This document shows positions 26,180 to 35,116 of a stretch of 64,000 bases of DNA, piece by piece (position 1 is the stretch's first letter; each line of letters starts with the position of its first letter). Below the pieces are notes generated by a model that had not been told where the DNA came from, ran no database searches, and was given only the letters and a program-made list of their open reading frames with translations. The position numbers and the translations under genes are program-made. The DNA comes from G965279355 sp965279355 (GTDB lineage Bacteria > Pseudomonadota > Alphaproteobacteria > CACIAM-22H2). The stretch lies in contig OZ257155.1 in the NCBI GenBank assembly GCA_965279355.1, positions 1,860,001 to 1,924,000 on the forward strand, in the 5' to 3' direction.

Positions 26180-26773
26180 CTAAACAGCCCGCCGTGCCTT
26201 CAGCGCGGCATTCAGCGTGCCGTCGTCGAGATAATCGAGTTCGCCGCCGACCGGCAGGCCGTGCGCCAGGCGCGTTACCGAGACATTGGTGCCCGCCAGA
26301 CGGTCGGTCACGTAATGCGCCGTGGTCTGCCCTTCCACTGTTGCGTTCATGGCAAGGATCACTTCGCGCACTTCGCCCGACGCCGCGCGTTCCACCAATC
26401 GGGCAATGTTGAGGTCTTCGGGCCCGATGCCGTCCAGTGCGGACAGCACACCGCCCAGAACGTGATAGCGGCCACGGAAGGCGCCGGAGCGTTCGATGGC
26501 CCAGAGATCGGCGACTTCCTCGACGAGGCAGAGCACGCTGCGGTCGCGTTTTTCATCCGCGCAGATCGCGCAAGGATCGCTGGTGTCGAGATTGCCGCAC
26601 TCGACACAGCTGACGATTTTCTCGGCGGCAAGATTGAGCGCCTCGGCCAGCGGCTTCAGGACCGAGTCACGCCGCTTGAGCAGGTCGAGTGCCGCGCGCC
26701 TTGCCGAACGCGGCCCGAGGCCCGGCAGGCGCGCCAGCAGCTGGATGAGGCGTTCGATTTCAGCGCCGGCCAT
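26180..26773 (-). CDS. recR: Recombination protein RecR
   Basis: RecR acts with RecF/RecO to load RecA at gaps. The 197-residue protein begins MAGAEIERLIQLLARLPGLGPRSARRAAL (helix-hairpin-helix in part), followed by a Cys4 zinc site (CVECGNL ... CAICAD) and a Toprim domain (VEEVADLWAIE, VILAMNATVEGQTTA). I use ATG 26773; the frame runs further upstream without family support. It is the last gene of ffs-dnaX-ybaB-recR. Confidence 0.96.
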   Translation of the reverse strand: MAGAEIERLIQLLARLPGLGPRSARRAALDLLKRRDSVLKPLAEALNLAAEKIVSCVECGNLDTSDPCAICADEKRDRSVLCLVEEVADLWAIERSGAFRGRYHVLGGVLSALDGIGPEDLNIARLVERAASGEVREVILAMNATVEGQTTAHYVTDRLAGTNVSVTRLAHGLPVGGELDYLDDGTLNAALKARRAV

Positions 26774-26790
26774 TGGTTCCCTTTCTGTCA

Positions 26791-26847
26791 TGCCCCGGCT
26801 TGACCGGGGCACCCATCCGGATGGACCCCCCGATCAAGTCGGGGGGT
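26791..26847. repeat. Two hairpins between ybaB and recR
   Basis: TGCCCCGG pairs across CTTGA (26791-26798 with 26804-26811), and ACCCCCCGA pairs across TCAAG (26825-26833 with 26839-26847). Both are perfect, GC-rich, with related 'CCCGGCTTGACCGGGG'-type loops. They lie inside the dnaX-ybaB-recR operon and may partly terminate or stabilise the transcript. Confidence 0.65.
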
Positions 26848-26879
26848 GACGAAAAGAAATAGTCATCGCGGCATAGCAT

Positions 26880-27203
26880 TCAAAACGGCAGCTTCATGCC
26901 GGGCGGCAGCGCCAGGCCGCCGGTGACCTTTTTCATCTCTTCGGCCGCCGCGATATCGACCTTGGCGCGCGCGTCGTTGATCGCGGCGACGATCAGGTCT
27001 TCCAGCACTTCCACTTCCTTGGGATCGACCAGCGACGGCTCGATCTTGAGGCGCTTGAGTTCACCCTTGCCAGTGATGGTCGCCTTCACAAGACCGCCGC
27101 CGGACGCGCCGTCGATCTCCATGGCGCCCATGCGTTCCTGCATGGCGGCCATCTTGCCCTGCATCTCCTGCGCCTGCTTCATCAGGTTGCCGAGATTTTT
27201 CAT
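26880..27203 (-). CDS. ybaB: Nucleoid-associated protein, YbaB/EbfC family
   Basis: This 107-residue DNA-binding protein begins MKNLGNLMKQAQEMQGKMAAMQERM, with family motifs GLVKATITGKGELKRLKIEPSLVDP in part and a C-terminal GLALPPGMKLPF. EbfC dimers form tweezers that bind duplex DNA. It lies three bases after dnaX, the classic dnaX-ybaB-recR order. Confidence 0.96.
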   Translation of the reverse strand: MKNLGNLMKQAQEMQGKMAAMQERMGAMEIDGASGGGLVKATITGKGELKRLKIEPSLVDPKEVEVLEDLIVAAINDARAKVDIAAAEEMKKVTGGLALPPGMKLPF

Positions 27204-27206
27204 GCT

Positions 27207-28988
27207 TCAAGTCTCCTCTGCTTCGTCCGGCTCGAATGGCACCTCGTCCGCGCTGCCCGCGGCGGGTTCGTCCGGTGCTTCGACGCCACGCACGCCTTCG
27301 ATGGTGGCGCCGGGAAATGCCTTCAACAGCGCGTCTACCAGCGGATGCTTGGCCGCCTCATTTTTCTGCGCCTCGCGCTTGACGGTTGCCTGTTCCGCCA
27401 TCGTCGACGCGCCATCGGCATTCGAATTGATGGTGATGACCCAGCGATTGCCGGTCCAGCGCTGCAGCAGATCCATCATGCGCGCGGCGAGATCGCGGGG
27501 CGCCTTCGTCGGATTGATCTCGATGCGGCCCGGCTCGAATTTCACCAGACGGACATTGTTGATGAGATTGCCGTGCAGGACGCCCTCGCGCTTCGTCTCG
27601 AACAGCGCCACGACCTCGGCGAAGCTCTGCGGGTTCGGCAGCGCCGGTTGTGCAGAGGGTGCCGCGTCGGGCTGCGTCCGCAGCGCCTGCACCTGCCCGC
27701 CATCGCCGGACCCGCGAACCGTCGACGATGCCATCGCCATGGTGCGTCCGCCGCCGCCAGCCGAAGGACCGGCCGATGAGCCGCGCGGCCCGCCGCCGTT
27801 GCCGCCCGGCAGCGGCGAATTGCTGTTGCCCATACCGGCAATGAACTCCGCCGGGGTCGGCAGCTCGGCGGCATAGGTCAGGCGCACCATCAGCATTTCC
27901 GCCGCCGCGAGCGGCGTCGGCGCGGTCTGGATCTCGCTCAGGCCCTTGAGCAGCATCTGCCAGGTGCGCGCCAGCACCGACATCGCAAGCTTGCCCGCGA
28001 GCTCCCGGCCGCGCGCGCGCTCCGCTTCGGGGATGGTCGGATCGTTGGCGAGGTCGGGCGCCGCCTTGAGGCGCGTGATCCAGTGCGTGACGTCGAGCAG
28101 GTCCTGCACCACGATCGCCGGATCGGCACCGCTGCGATAGGCCTCGCCAAGCTGCGCCAGCGCGGCGGCGGCATCGCCCCTCATCACGACTTCGAACAGG
28201 TCGAACACCTGCGTGCGGTCGGCGAGGCCGAGCAGCCCGCGCGTATCCGCCTCGTTCACCTCGCCCTCGACATGCGCCAGCGCGCGATCGAGCAGCGACA
28301 GGCCGTCGCGCGCGCTGCCGTCGGCGGCACGGGCGAGTAGTGCTGCGGCGGCCGGCGCCACGGTGCGGTTTTCCTTCTTCGCGATGCCGGTCAGGAATTC
28401 CGCCATCTTCGTCTGCTCGATGCGGCGCAAATCGAAGCGCTGGCAGCGCGACAGCACCGTGATCGGCACGCGGCGGATTTCGGTGGTCGCGAAGATGAAC
28501 TTCACATGCTCCGGCGGCTCTTCCAGCGTCTTGAGCAACGCGTTGAAGGCCGGCTTCGAGAGCATGTGCACTTCGTCGAGGATGTAGACCTTGAACCGCG
28601 CCTTGACCGGGCGATAGCGGGCACCGTCGGTCAAGTCGCGGATGTCGTCGACGCCGTTATGGCTGGCGGCGTCCATCTCGACCACGTCCATGTGGCGGTC
28701 ATCGGCAATGCCGACGCAGTTCTCGCACACGCCGCAGGGCTCGATGGTCGGGCCGCCCTTGCCGTCGGCGCCGACGCAGTTGAGGGCGCGCGCGATGATG
28801 CGGGCCGTCGTCGTCTTGCCGATGCCACGGACGCCGGTGAGAACGAACGCATGCGCGATCCGTCCCGAGGCAATGGCGTTGGTCAGGGTGCGGACCATCG
28901 CCTCCTGGCCGATCAGGTCGGCGAAGGTCGACGGCCGGTATTTACGGGCGAGAACGCGATAGGGGGCGGGCGCCGGGCTCTCGGTCAT
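27207..28988 (-). CDS. dnaX: DNA polymerase III subunits gamma/tau
   Basis: The 593-residue clamp-loader ATPase begins MTESPAPAPYRVLARKYRP. Walker A is GVRGIGKTTTAR, the zinc-binding Cys cluster contains CGVCENC, Walker B is LDEVHML, and FIFATTEIRRVPITVLSRC holds sensor 1 and SRC. A Gly/Ser/Pro-rich linker (about 395-430) leads to the tau C-terminal domain. I did not identify a slippery site for a shorter gamma form. ATG 28988 fits the family start; the frame extends to 29060 without support. Confidence 0.96.
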   Translation of the reverse strand: MTESPAPAPYRVLARKYRPSTFADLIGQEAMVRTLTNAIASGRIAHAFVLTGVRGIGKTTTARIIARALNCVGADGKGGPTIEPCGVCENCVGIADDRHMDVVEMDAASHNGVDDIRDLTDGARYRPVKARFKVYILDEVHMLSKPAFNALLKTLEEPPEHVKFIFATTEIRRVPITVLSRCQRFDLRRIEQTKMAEFLTGIAKKENRTVAPAAAALLARAADGSARDGLSLLDRALAHVEGEVNEADTRGLLGLADRTQVFDLFEVVMRGDAAAALAQLGEAYRSGADPAIVVQDLLDVTHWITRLKAAPDLANDPTIPEAERARGRELAGKLAMSVLARTWQMLLKGLSEIQTAPTPLAAAEMLMVRLTYAAELPTPAEFIAGMGNSNSPLPGGNGGGPRGSSAGPSAGGGGRTMAMASSTVRGSGDGGQVQALRTQPDAAPSAQPALPNPQSFAEVVALFETKREGVLHGNLINNVRLVKFEPGRIEINPTKAPRDLAARMMDLLQRWTGNRWVITINSNADGASTMAEQATVKREAQKNEAAKHPLVDALLKAFPGATIEGVRGVEAPDEPAAGSADEVPFEPDEAEET

Positions 28989-29029
28989 CGCTTCTGGCAG
29001 CCCCTCATGCGAAGGATCGGATTGGAAAA

Positions 29030-29130
29030 GGTGGGAGGCTGGAACAATGACCCGGACCAAATCTCGTTACGGCTGCTTCCTTCCGGACCTGACCGGGTTG
29101 GCGAGGAGTCCGTCCACTGCCAACCTCCCG
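29030..29130 (-). ncRNA. ffs: Bacterial small signal recognition particle RNA (4.5S)
   Basis: On the minus strand the sequence contains GGTCAGGTCCGGAAGGAAGC, the almost universal SRP RNA domain IV core (symmetric and asymmetric loops bound by Ffh). The ends GGGAGGTTGGC and GCCTCCCACC can pair to close a long rod of about 100 bases. The gene lies 42 bases upstream of dnaX, the usual place in alphaproteobacteria. Confidence 0.95.
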
Positions 29131-29216
29131 GCCGGACTATACCAGTTTTAGGGCCGGAACAGGCAAGGCCGGCGAGTCCTCGCAAAAGGCGTATGGGCGT
29201 AGTATCTAGCGTTCCG

Positions 29217-29600
29217 ATGAAGCACTTGAGCCGCCTTTTCCGTCCTGGAGCCGCCCGTCGGCTGGCGGCCCGATTCGGCATTCTGGCGCTGCTGCTTCAG
29301 TGCTTCGTCTTCGCAGCCCACATGCCGGTCATGGCGGCCCTGCCTTACGACCCGGCCGCCTGGTGCGGTGACGTCACGCCAGACTTCGGCAACACAGGGC
29401 CGCAGGCGCCACACAAGGTCCCGCCGTGCCCGCTCTGCAATTCGCTGCAGGCGGCGGGGACGGCACTGCCGTCCTCGACGGCGTTCGAGATTGTCCAGTT
29501 CGCGGTTTACGCTCCGCCAGTGCCGCAGGTCGATGTACCGGCGCCGGAACGTCTCACCTATCGGCCCGCCAACTCCAGAGCGCCACCCGCCTCCGTCTGA
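29217..29600 (+). CDS. DUF2946-like secreted protein of a copper module
   Basis: This 127-residue protein has an Arg-rich start, a membrane or signal segment (about 18-40, ILALLLQCFVFAAHMPVMAA) and a Cys pair in PPCPLCNSLQAAG. That motif is typical of DUF2946, short proteins usually next to copper genes. Start ATG 29217 is chosen because upstream residues of the open frame cover the SRP RNA. Its role is not established. The neighbours YcnI and CopC-CopD support a copper link. Confidence 0.75.
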   Translation: MKHLSRLFRPGAARRLAARFGILALLLQCFVFAAHMPVMAALPYDPAAWCGDVTPDFGNTGPQAPHKVPPCPLCNSLQAAGTALPSSTAFEIVQFAVYAPPVPQVDVPAPERLTYRPANSRAPPASV

Positions 29601-29670
29601 TCCCAAGCCTCGATGCGATCGCGGTTGGTCCGCTTTCGCTATGCTTTCAGACGTACTGGAGTTTCTACAC

Positions 29671-30192
29671 GTGCGTAACTTTGTTTCCGCAGCCCTTATG
29701 GCTGCGTTAGTCATGTTTGCCGTTCCCGCCAACGCACATGTCACCGCCAACCCGAATCAGGGTGCGGCCAATTCCTATTTCCAGACCAGCCTGCGCATCG
29801 GCCATGGCTGCAGCGGCTCGCCCACTGTCGCGGTGCGGGTGAAATTGCCCGACGGCATTTCATCGGTTCGGCCGCAGATGAAAGCCGGCTGGGCCATCGA
29901 GATCAAAATGCGCAAGCTCGACAAGCCGGTCGATGCCGGCCACGGCCGCATGGTGAGCGAAGTCGTCGACGAAGTGATCTGGCGCGGCGGGTCCCTGCCC
30001 GATGCCTATTACGACGATTTCGGTCTGGTCGTGCGTCTGCCGGAGAAAGCGGGCACCACCCTATATTTCCCGGTGGTCCAGGAATGCCAGCAGGGCGCCC
30101 ATCGCTGGATCGAGATTCCGCAAGGGTCCCAGAAATGGGGCGACCTGCGCGAACCGGCGCCCTTCGTCACGGTGATCGAACCGACCCGGTGA
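29671..30192 (+). CDS. YcnI/DUF1775 periplasmic copper-binding protein
   Basis: From GTG 29671 (nine bases after CTGGAG) the protein has 173 residues. The signal peptide ends at Ala22, so the mature protein starts with His23 (HVTANPNQG), as in YcnI-type proteins that bind Cu(II) through the N-terminal His. The core VKLPDGISSVRPQMKAGW and C-terminal QWIEIP-like segment match DUF1775. ATG 29641 is a possible longer start. It probably delivers copper to the CopC-CopD protein encoded next. Confidence 0.88.
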   Translation: MRNFVSAALMAALVMFAVPANAHVTANPNQGAANSYFQTSLRIGHGCSGSPTVAVRVKLPDGISSVRPQMKAGWAIEIKMRKLDKPVDAGHGRMVSEVVDEVIWRGGSLPDAYYDDFGLVVRLPEKAGTTLYFPVVQECQQGAHRWIEIPQGSQKWGDLREPAPFVTVIEPTR

Positions 30193-30199
30193 GACTGCT

Positions 30200-31765
30200 G
30201 TGAAAGCGCTGTTCGCCATCGCCCTTCTGTGCCTCGCCATAATCGGCGGGGCACAACACGCGCGCGCGCATGCGGTGCTTGTCGAAAGCACGCCGGCAGA
30301 TGGCGCGCTGCTCGACACAGCGCCAACCGCCATCGTGCTGCGCTTCAACGAGCCGGTGGCGGCCGTCTTCCTGCGCCTTCTCGATGGCGACGGCCGCTCG
30401 CTGATCGCGCCGGAGACGGTGCAGACCATCGATCGTGAGATCCGCGCCGCACTTCCCGCACCGCTCGGAGACGGCAGCTACATCGTCTCCTATCGCGCTG
30501 TCTCTTCGGATTCCCATCCGATCGGCGGCGCCCTCGCCTTTTCCATCGGCGATACGGCGGTGCAACTCGATGCACCGGAGGATGACGGCACGAGCTGGCT
30601 GCTGGTGAAGATCGCGCTCTCGCTGCTTCAGCACATCGCGCTTCTCTCCGCCGCGGGCGGCGTGTTGTTCCGCTGGTTGGTCTTGCGCGGTGCGGCCTTG
30701 CCCCATCTGCGCGGTCTGATCGTTGGCAGCGCCGCTGTCGCCATCGCGGCGACGATTCTTCAGATCGGCGCGCAAGGCGCCCTGCTGGGTCTCGCCGATC
30801 TCTCCCGCCTGTTCGATCCGGCAATCTGGTCGCTCGGCATCGGAACCACACTCGGCACCAGTGCCGCGTTCATCGTTCCGGCCTTGATCGTTCTCTGTAT
30901 CCCGACAGGATCATGGGTTGCGGTTGCTGCCGCGCTTGTCGCCGCAGGCGGTCTGGCTCTCACCGGCCACAGCGCCGCCGCCGGGTCCGCCGCGCGGATG
31001 TTACAGGGCGTGCATGCCATAGCGGCCGCCTACTGGGTTGGATCCCTGATCCCCCTGATGCTGGTCTTGCGTCATCTGCCGGCCGATCGCACGCTCGACG
31101 TGACGCGGCGCTTCTCGACATTCGCAATCCCGGTTGTCCTGGCGCTGCTGGTGGCAGGCGTCGCCTCCATCCCCGCGCGCGGTCTCACGCTCGACGATCT
31201 GTTGTCCGGTGAGTACGGCCAGAAACTGTTCGTGAAGCTCCTGTTCGTTGGGCTGTTGCTGCTGCTGGCCTTGCACAACCGCTACCGGCTGACCCGAGCC
31301 AACGGCGTCAGCTGGCTGCGCGTCGGCATCGGCATCGAAATCGGCATCGCGACCTTCGTCCTGATCGCCACCGCCTTCCTGGCCCACACACCGCCCCGCG
31401 CCGCCGAGGACCATCGCCACGACAGCGCGATGACACCGGGCGAGGGATTCGCCGTGGTGACGACCAGCCGCGACATCATGCTGTTTATCGAGATGCGTCC
31501 CAGCCGCGCCGGCCAGAACGATTTCGAACTGCGCTTCAGCCAGGCCGACGGCAAGCCGTTCGCGGTGCGCGAAGTGTCGCTGGAACTGTTCCTGCCGGAA
31601 CGCGGCATCGAACCCTTGATCCGCCGCGCCGCCCGCGCCGATCCCGGTCACTATTATCTCGCTGGTGTGCCGCTCTCACCCGCCGGGGAATGGCATCTCC
31701 GGATTGATGCGCTGGTCAGCGATTTCGACAAGCTGGTCTTCGAGACCCGCTTTCCCGTGCGATAA
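30200..31765 (+). CDS. CopC-CopD fusion, copper uptake/resistance protein
   Basis: This is a 521-residue protein with a GTG start. Signal peptide 1-23 leaves a mature N-terminal His24 (HAVLVESTPADGALL), the CopC copper ligand. A second CopC ligand lies in SSDSHPIGG. Around residue 130 the CopD membrane domain begins, with eight or so helices. A C-terminal soluble domain of about 115 residues (VVTTSRDIMLFIEMRPSRAGQND in part) follows, as in YtkA-type tails. Together with the YcnI protein this forms a copper-handling unit in the periplasm and inner membrane. Confidence 0.9.
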   Translation: MKALFAIALLCLAIIGGAQHARAHAVLVESTPADGALLDTAPTAIVLRFNEPVAAVFLRLLDGDGRSLIAPETVQTIDREIRAALPAPLGDGSYIVSYRAVSSDSHPIGGALAFSIGDTAVQLDAPEDDGTSWLLVKIALSLLQHIALLSAAGGVLFRWLVLRGAALPHLRGLIVGSAAVAIAATILQIGAQGALLGLADLSRLFDPAIWSLGIGTTLGTSAAFIVPALIVLCIPTGSWVAVAAALVAAGGLALTGHSAAAGSAARMLQGVHAIAAAYWVGSLIPLMLVLRHLPADRTLDVTRRFSTFAIPVVLALLVAGVASIPARGLTLDDLLSGEYGQKLFVKLLFVGLLLLLALHNRYRLTRANGVSWLRVGIGIEIGIATFVLIATAFLAHTPPRAAEDHRHDSAMTPGEGFAVVTTSRDIMLFIEMRPSRAGQNDFELRFSQADGKPFAVREVSLELFLPERGIEPLIRRAARADPGHYYLAGVPLSPAGEWHLRIDALVSDFDKLVFETRFPVR

Positions 31766-31771
31766 CTCCGG

Positions 31772-32173
31772 TCAGCAAGAAGTCGGCGCTCCACCAGGAC
31801 CACCGCAACTCCGCGACTCCCCGACACCCAATTTGCGCACCACGCCATCTTCAGCAAACAAGACCGTTACGTGTCGCATATCCATTTGCGTCTGTCCGCC
31901 GGTGTAGCCGCCCATGCCGACGGTCATGGTTTTCATCCGGGAAATGCCCGCGGCGTAGCCCCAAGTCTCAACTCCATTTTCGCCAAACGAGACATTGTTG
32001 GGCGCTCCGAAGTTAGACCGGACATCGGCTTTCGTGGACTTGCCCTCGACCACTCTTGCGATCACGGCATCATCAAAGAGTGCGCGATTGCCGGTCGTAC
32101 TCAACTCGCGCGCTTCCATCGTTCTCGTGCATGCCGCCAGCGCCAAGACCGCGACTAGAATCAAAAACTTCAT
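31772..32173 (-). CDS. Lipoprotein with BamE/SmpA-like domain
   Basis: This 133-residue protein has a lipobox LALAAC with lipidated Cys15. The segment VVEGKSTKADVRSNFGAPN ... ETWGY matches the SmpA/OmlA (BamE-like) fold, here preceding a Gly-rich stretch and a Cys-containing tail (SCGGPGGAPTSC). It is likely anchored in a membrane facing the periplasm. Genuine BamE function is doubtful, since such small lipoproteins are numerous. It is convergent with the copper gene seven bases away. Confidence 0.8.
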   Translation of the reverse strand: MKFLILVAVLALAACTRTMEARELSTTGNRALFDDAVIARVVEGKSTKADVRSNFGAPNNVSFGENGVETWGYAAGISRMKTMTVGMGGYTGGQTQMDMRHVTVLFAEDGVVRKLGVGESRSCGGPGGAPTSC

Positions 32174-32323
32174 ACATGCCCCCTTTTATCCACAACCATA
32201 GTACGAGTGGGAGACACGTTCTTCTAGTCCCGAAGCGCACCCTTCGAAGATGCCAGCCGTTCGTACATGACAAGCAAATTCACGCATTGCGGGCGGCGGC
32301 ACGGGGAGGCATTCTCCGCTTCC

Positions 32324-33232
32324 ATGAACAAACCGAATTATTTCGCCGGAATTGATCTCGACCGCGCCAGCGAACGCCGCGGCGACACCGACTGGCTGCA
32401 GGGGCTGCGCAGCGATCCCGCCAGCCGGGTCGTGCCGGTGTGGCGCTCGCACAGCCTCATCCTCGAAGGCGATGAGCCGCAGGCGATCCTGCTGTCGATG
32501 GAGGAGATCGTGGCGCATCAGCCGACGACGATCTTCCTGGGTGTCTCCGATGGGATCGCCTATTTCGCCGCCGACGTTTCCGCCCTTGAAGAAGAGCGCC
32601 TGCCGGACCTGACCGGCGGACGCGGGCGCTTTTTCGATCTGCGCGATGTCGGTCCGGCGATGGACCGACAGCATGCGGGCCTGCTCGCCTATGCGCGTGG
32701 TCTCGCCCACTGGCATTCGCGCCATCTCCATTGCGGCGTCTGCGGCGCGCCGACCACCAGTACCCAGGGCGGGCATGTGCGGAGCTGCGCCAACCCGGCC
32801 TGCGCCACCGAGCATTATCCCCGCACCGATCCCGCCGTGATCATGCTGGTGACCGACGGCGACCGCTGCCTGCTCGCCAACAACAAGCGATTCCGCGCCG
32901 GGCCGTTCTATTCGACGCTGGCCGGTTTCGTGGAGCCGGGCGAGAGCCTGGAAGAAGCCGTGGCGCGCGAAGTCTTCGAGGAAACCAATATCCGCGTCAC
33001 CGATGTGCAGTACCAGCACTCGCAGCCCTGGCCGTTCCCGGCCTCGATCATGCTGGGCTTCCGCGCGCGCGCCGTCAGCTTCGATATCAAGGTCGACGGC
33101 GTGGAGATCGGCGATGCGAAATGGTTCGAGCGCAGCTTCCTGCGCCAGACGCACGATCCGGAGAAATTCCGACTGCCGCGTTCTGTGTCGATTTCCCGGC
33201 GTCTGATCGAGGACTGGGTCGCCGAGGACTGA
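32324..33232 (+). CDS. nudC: NAD(+) diphosphatase / NAD-cap hydrolase NudC
   Basis: NudC hydrolyses NAD(H) to NMN and AMP and can remove NAD caps from RNA. The protein has 302 residues from ATG 32324 (MNKPNYFAGIDLDRAS); ATG 32267 would add 19. The zinc ribbon has four Cys (HCGVCG ... CANPAC). The Nudix box is GFVEPGESLEEAVAREVFEET, preceded by the DPAVIMLV strand and followed by the SQPWPFPAS signature of NADH pyrophosphatases. Confidence 0.93.
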   Translation: MNKPNYFAGIDLDRASERRGDTDWLQGLRSDPASRVVPVWRSHSLILEGDEPQAILLSMEEIVAHQPTTIFLGVSDGIAYFAADVSALEEERLPDLTGGRGRFFDLRDVGPAMDRQHAGLLAYARGLAHWHSRHLHCGVCGAPTTSTQGGHVRSCANPACATEHYPRTDPAVIMLVTDGDRCLLANNKRFRAGPFYSTLAGFVEPGESLEEAVAREVFEETNIRVTDVQYQHSQPWPFPASIMLGFRARAVSFDIKVDGVEIGDAKWFERSFLRQTHDPEKFRLPRSVSISRRLIEDWVAED

Positions 33233-33235
33233 GCC

Positions 33236-34141
33236 TCAGTCGCTGCCGCCTGATTTGGCGCCGTGCTGCCGGCGATAGGGATGCGCGTTGTACACGCCGA
33301 GGATCTTCACCTCGTGCGAGAAATAGGCGAGCTCATCGAGCGCGTGCTTCACGTTCTTGTCGTCGGGGTGTCCCTCGACATCGGCATAGAACAGCGTCGC
33401 GGTGAAAAATCCCCCGACCATGTAGCTTTCCAGCTTGGTCATGTTGACGCCGTTGGTCGCGAACCCGCCCATCGCCTTGTAGAGCGCGGCCGGCACGTTG
33501 CGCACACGAAAGGTGAAGGTGGTGATGATCGGACCATCGCCGCGCTTCGGCTCGATCGCCTTGCGGGACAGGACGATGAAGCGCGTGGTGTTGTGCTGCG
33601 CGTCCTCGATGTTCTTCTTCAGCGACTTCAGGCCGTAGATCTGTCCCGCCAGCGACGAGGCGATGGCGGCGCGCGTAATGTCGCCGGTCCGCGACACTTC
33701 AGCCGCCGAGCCCGCCGTATCGGCGGCGACGACGCGCTTCAGTTTCAGTTTGCGCGTGCTGTTGCGGCACTGGTCCAGCGCCTGGACGTGACTCTGCACC
33801 GTCTTGATGGTCTTGAGGCTGGCGCCGGGGAGTGCAAGCAGATGATGCTCCACCCGCTGGAAATGTTCGCCGATGATGTGCAGCTCGGCATGCGGCAGCA
33901 GCTGATGGATCTCGGCGACGCGCCCCGCCACCGAGTTCTCGATCGGGATCATCGCAAGATCGGCGCGACCGGTGCGCACGGCGTCGAACGCATCCTCGAA
34001 GCCCGGGCACGGCAGCGTTTCGCGGCCGGGAAAGGCATTGCGGCAGGCGAGATCGGAATAGGCGCCGGGCTGGCCCTGAAAGGCGATACGTCCGCTCGCT
34101 CGGGCGCCCGCCCGGGAGGAGCGCTTGCGTTTGGCACTCAT
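33236..34141 (-). CDS. pheA: Prephenate dehydratase
   Basis: PheA converts prephenate to phenylpyruvate. The 301-residue protein starts with a basic tail, then IAFQGQPGAYSDLA, the catalytic NTTRFIVLSR (TRF motif), and a C-terminal ACT domain. The phenylalanine-binding site reads MTKLESYMVGG rather than ESRP, as in many alphaproteobacteria. There is no chorismate mutase domain, so it is monofunctional. kdsB lies directly upstream, two bases away. Confidence 0.95.
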   Translation of the reverse strand: MSAKRKRSSRAGARASGRIAFQGQPGAYSDLACRNAFPGRETLPCPGFEDAFDAVRTGRADLAMIPIENSVAGRVAEIHQLLPHAELHIIGEHFQRVEHHLLALPGASLKTIKTVQSHVQALDQCRNSTRKLKLKRVVAADTAGSAAEVSRTGDITRAAIASSLAGQIYGLKSLKKNIEDAQHNTTRFIVLSRKAIEPKRGDGPIITTFTFRVRNVPAALYKAMGGFATNGVNMTKLESYMVGGFFTATLFYADVEGHPDDKNVKHALDELAYFSHEVKILGVYNAHPYRRQHGAKSGGSD

Positions 34142-34143
34142 GA

Positions 34144-34929
34144 TTATGTCCGTGTGGTCGCGGCGAGGAGATCGCGCGCGCGTTCGAGATCGGCCGGAGT
34201 ATCGACACCGAGCGGAACCGTGTCAACGCAGGCCGCGTCGATGCGCATGCCGGCTTCGAGCGCCCGCAGCTGCTCCAGCTTCTCGCGTTTCTCCAGCACG
34301 CCCTGCGGCAGTTTCACGAAGCGCGCCAGCGCTTCGCGGCGATAGGTGTAGAGGCCGATGTGATGATAGAGCGGCCCCTCGCCCGACGGCGCCGTGGCGC
34401 GGGTGAAGTACAGCGCGCGGCCCAGCTTCGGCGTGCCGTTTCCGCCGCGCGTGAACGCAACGATCGCCTTCACCACATTGGGGTTGGTCTTTTCTTCCTC
34501 GCGCGTGATTTCGGCCACGATGGTGCCGATCTCGACCACCGGATCGCCGGCACCGGGGTCGGCCAGCGGCGCCAGCGCCGCGCGCACCGCTTTCGGCTCG
34601 ATGGTCGGCAGATCGCCCTGCACGTTAATGATCGCGTCGTACCTGCGGTCGGGATCGAATGTCTCGACCGCCTCGAAAATGCGGTCGGAGCCGGAGGGGT
34701 GATCGGCACGGGTCATCACGCCCTCGCCACCATGGGCGCGCACCGCCTCCAGGATGGATTTTTCGTCGGTCGCCACCAGAACCGGCCCCAGATCGGCCTC
34801 GCGGGCGCGGCGCCAGACCTGGACGATCATCGGCACGCCATGGATATCCGCCAGCGGCTTCCCGGGCAGACGGGTCGCGGCCAGACGGGCCGGAATGACG
34901 ATCAGGGGCCGGCGGGGGGCCATGCTCAT
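34144..34929 (-). CDS. kdsB: 3-deoxy-manno-octulosonate cytidylyltransferase
   Basis: KdsB makes CMP-Kdo for lipopolysaccharide. The protein has 261 residues from ATG 34929 (MSMAPRRPLIVIPARLAATRLPGKPLADI in part), with the nucleotide-binding RLPGKPL, VATDEKSI, NVQGDLP and HIGLYTYRREAL motifs. The frame extends to 35037 but the extra residues lack family support. It is cotranscribed with pheA and divergent from the cytochrome c gene, an order conserved in Hyphomicrobiales. Confidence 0.95.
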   Translation of the reverse strand: MSMAPRRPLIVIPARLAATRLPGKPLADIHGVPMIVQVWRRAREADLGPVLVATDEKSILEAVRAHGGEGVMTRADHPSGSDRIFEAVETFDPDRRYDAIINVQGDLPTIEPKAVRAALAPLADPGAGDPVVEIGTIVAEITREEEKTNPNVVKAIVAFTRGGNGTPKLGRALYFTRATAPSGEGPLYHHIGLYTYRREALARFVKLPQGVLEKREKLEQLRALEAGMRIDAACVDTVPLGVDTPADLERARDLLAATTRT

Positions 34930-35116
34930 GGCCACCCCCCGACCGCAAGCCGTTGATCTGGTGAGGCTAGCGGGCGCATGCGAGGAGAGGTATATAACGC
35001 CGGGTGGCCGGGTCGTAACCCCCGATTCCACAGCCAAAACATGTTGAATCGGTTATGGCGGGGCGGCTACTCTCCGCTGATCTGCCGTCCAAGCCAAGTC
35101 AGGGACTTCGATCTTT

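Noticed and set aside
27207..28988. Programmed frameshift in dnaX producing a short gamma subunit
   Set aside because: I saw no A-rich slippery heptamer with a following hairpin, and a gamma form is not needed in many alphaproteobacteria.
28506..29216. Upstream part of the frame containing the DUF2946 protein
   Set aside because: It lies across dnaX and the SRP RNA in antisense and has no protein-like features.
31772..32173. True BamE of the outer-membrane assembly machine
   Set aside because: Only the general SmpA/OmlA-like fold is suggested; the Gly-rich and Cys-rich tail and the gene context do not fit BamE.
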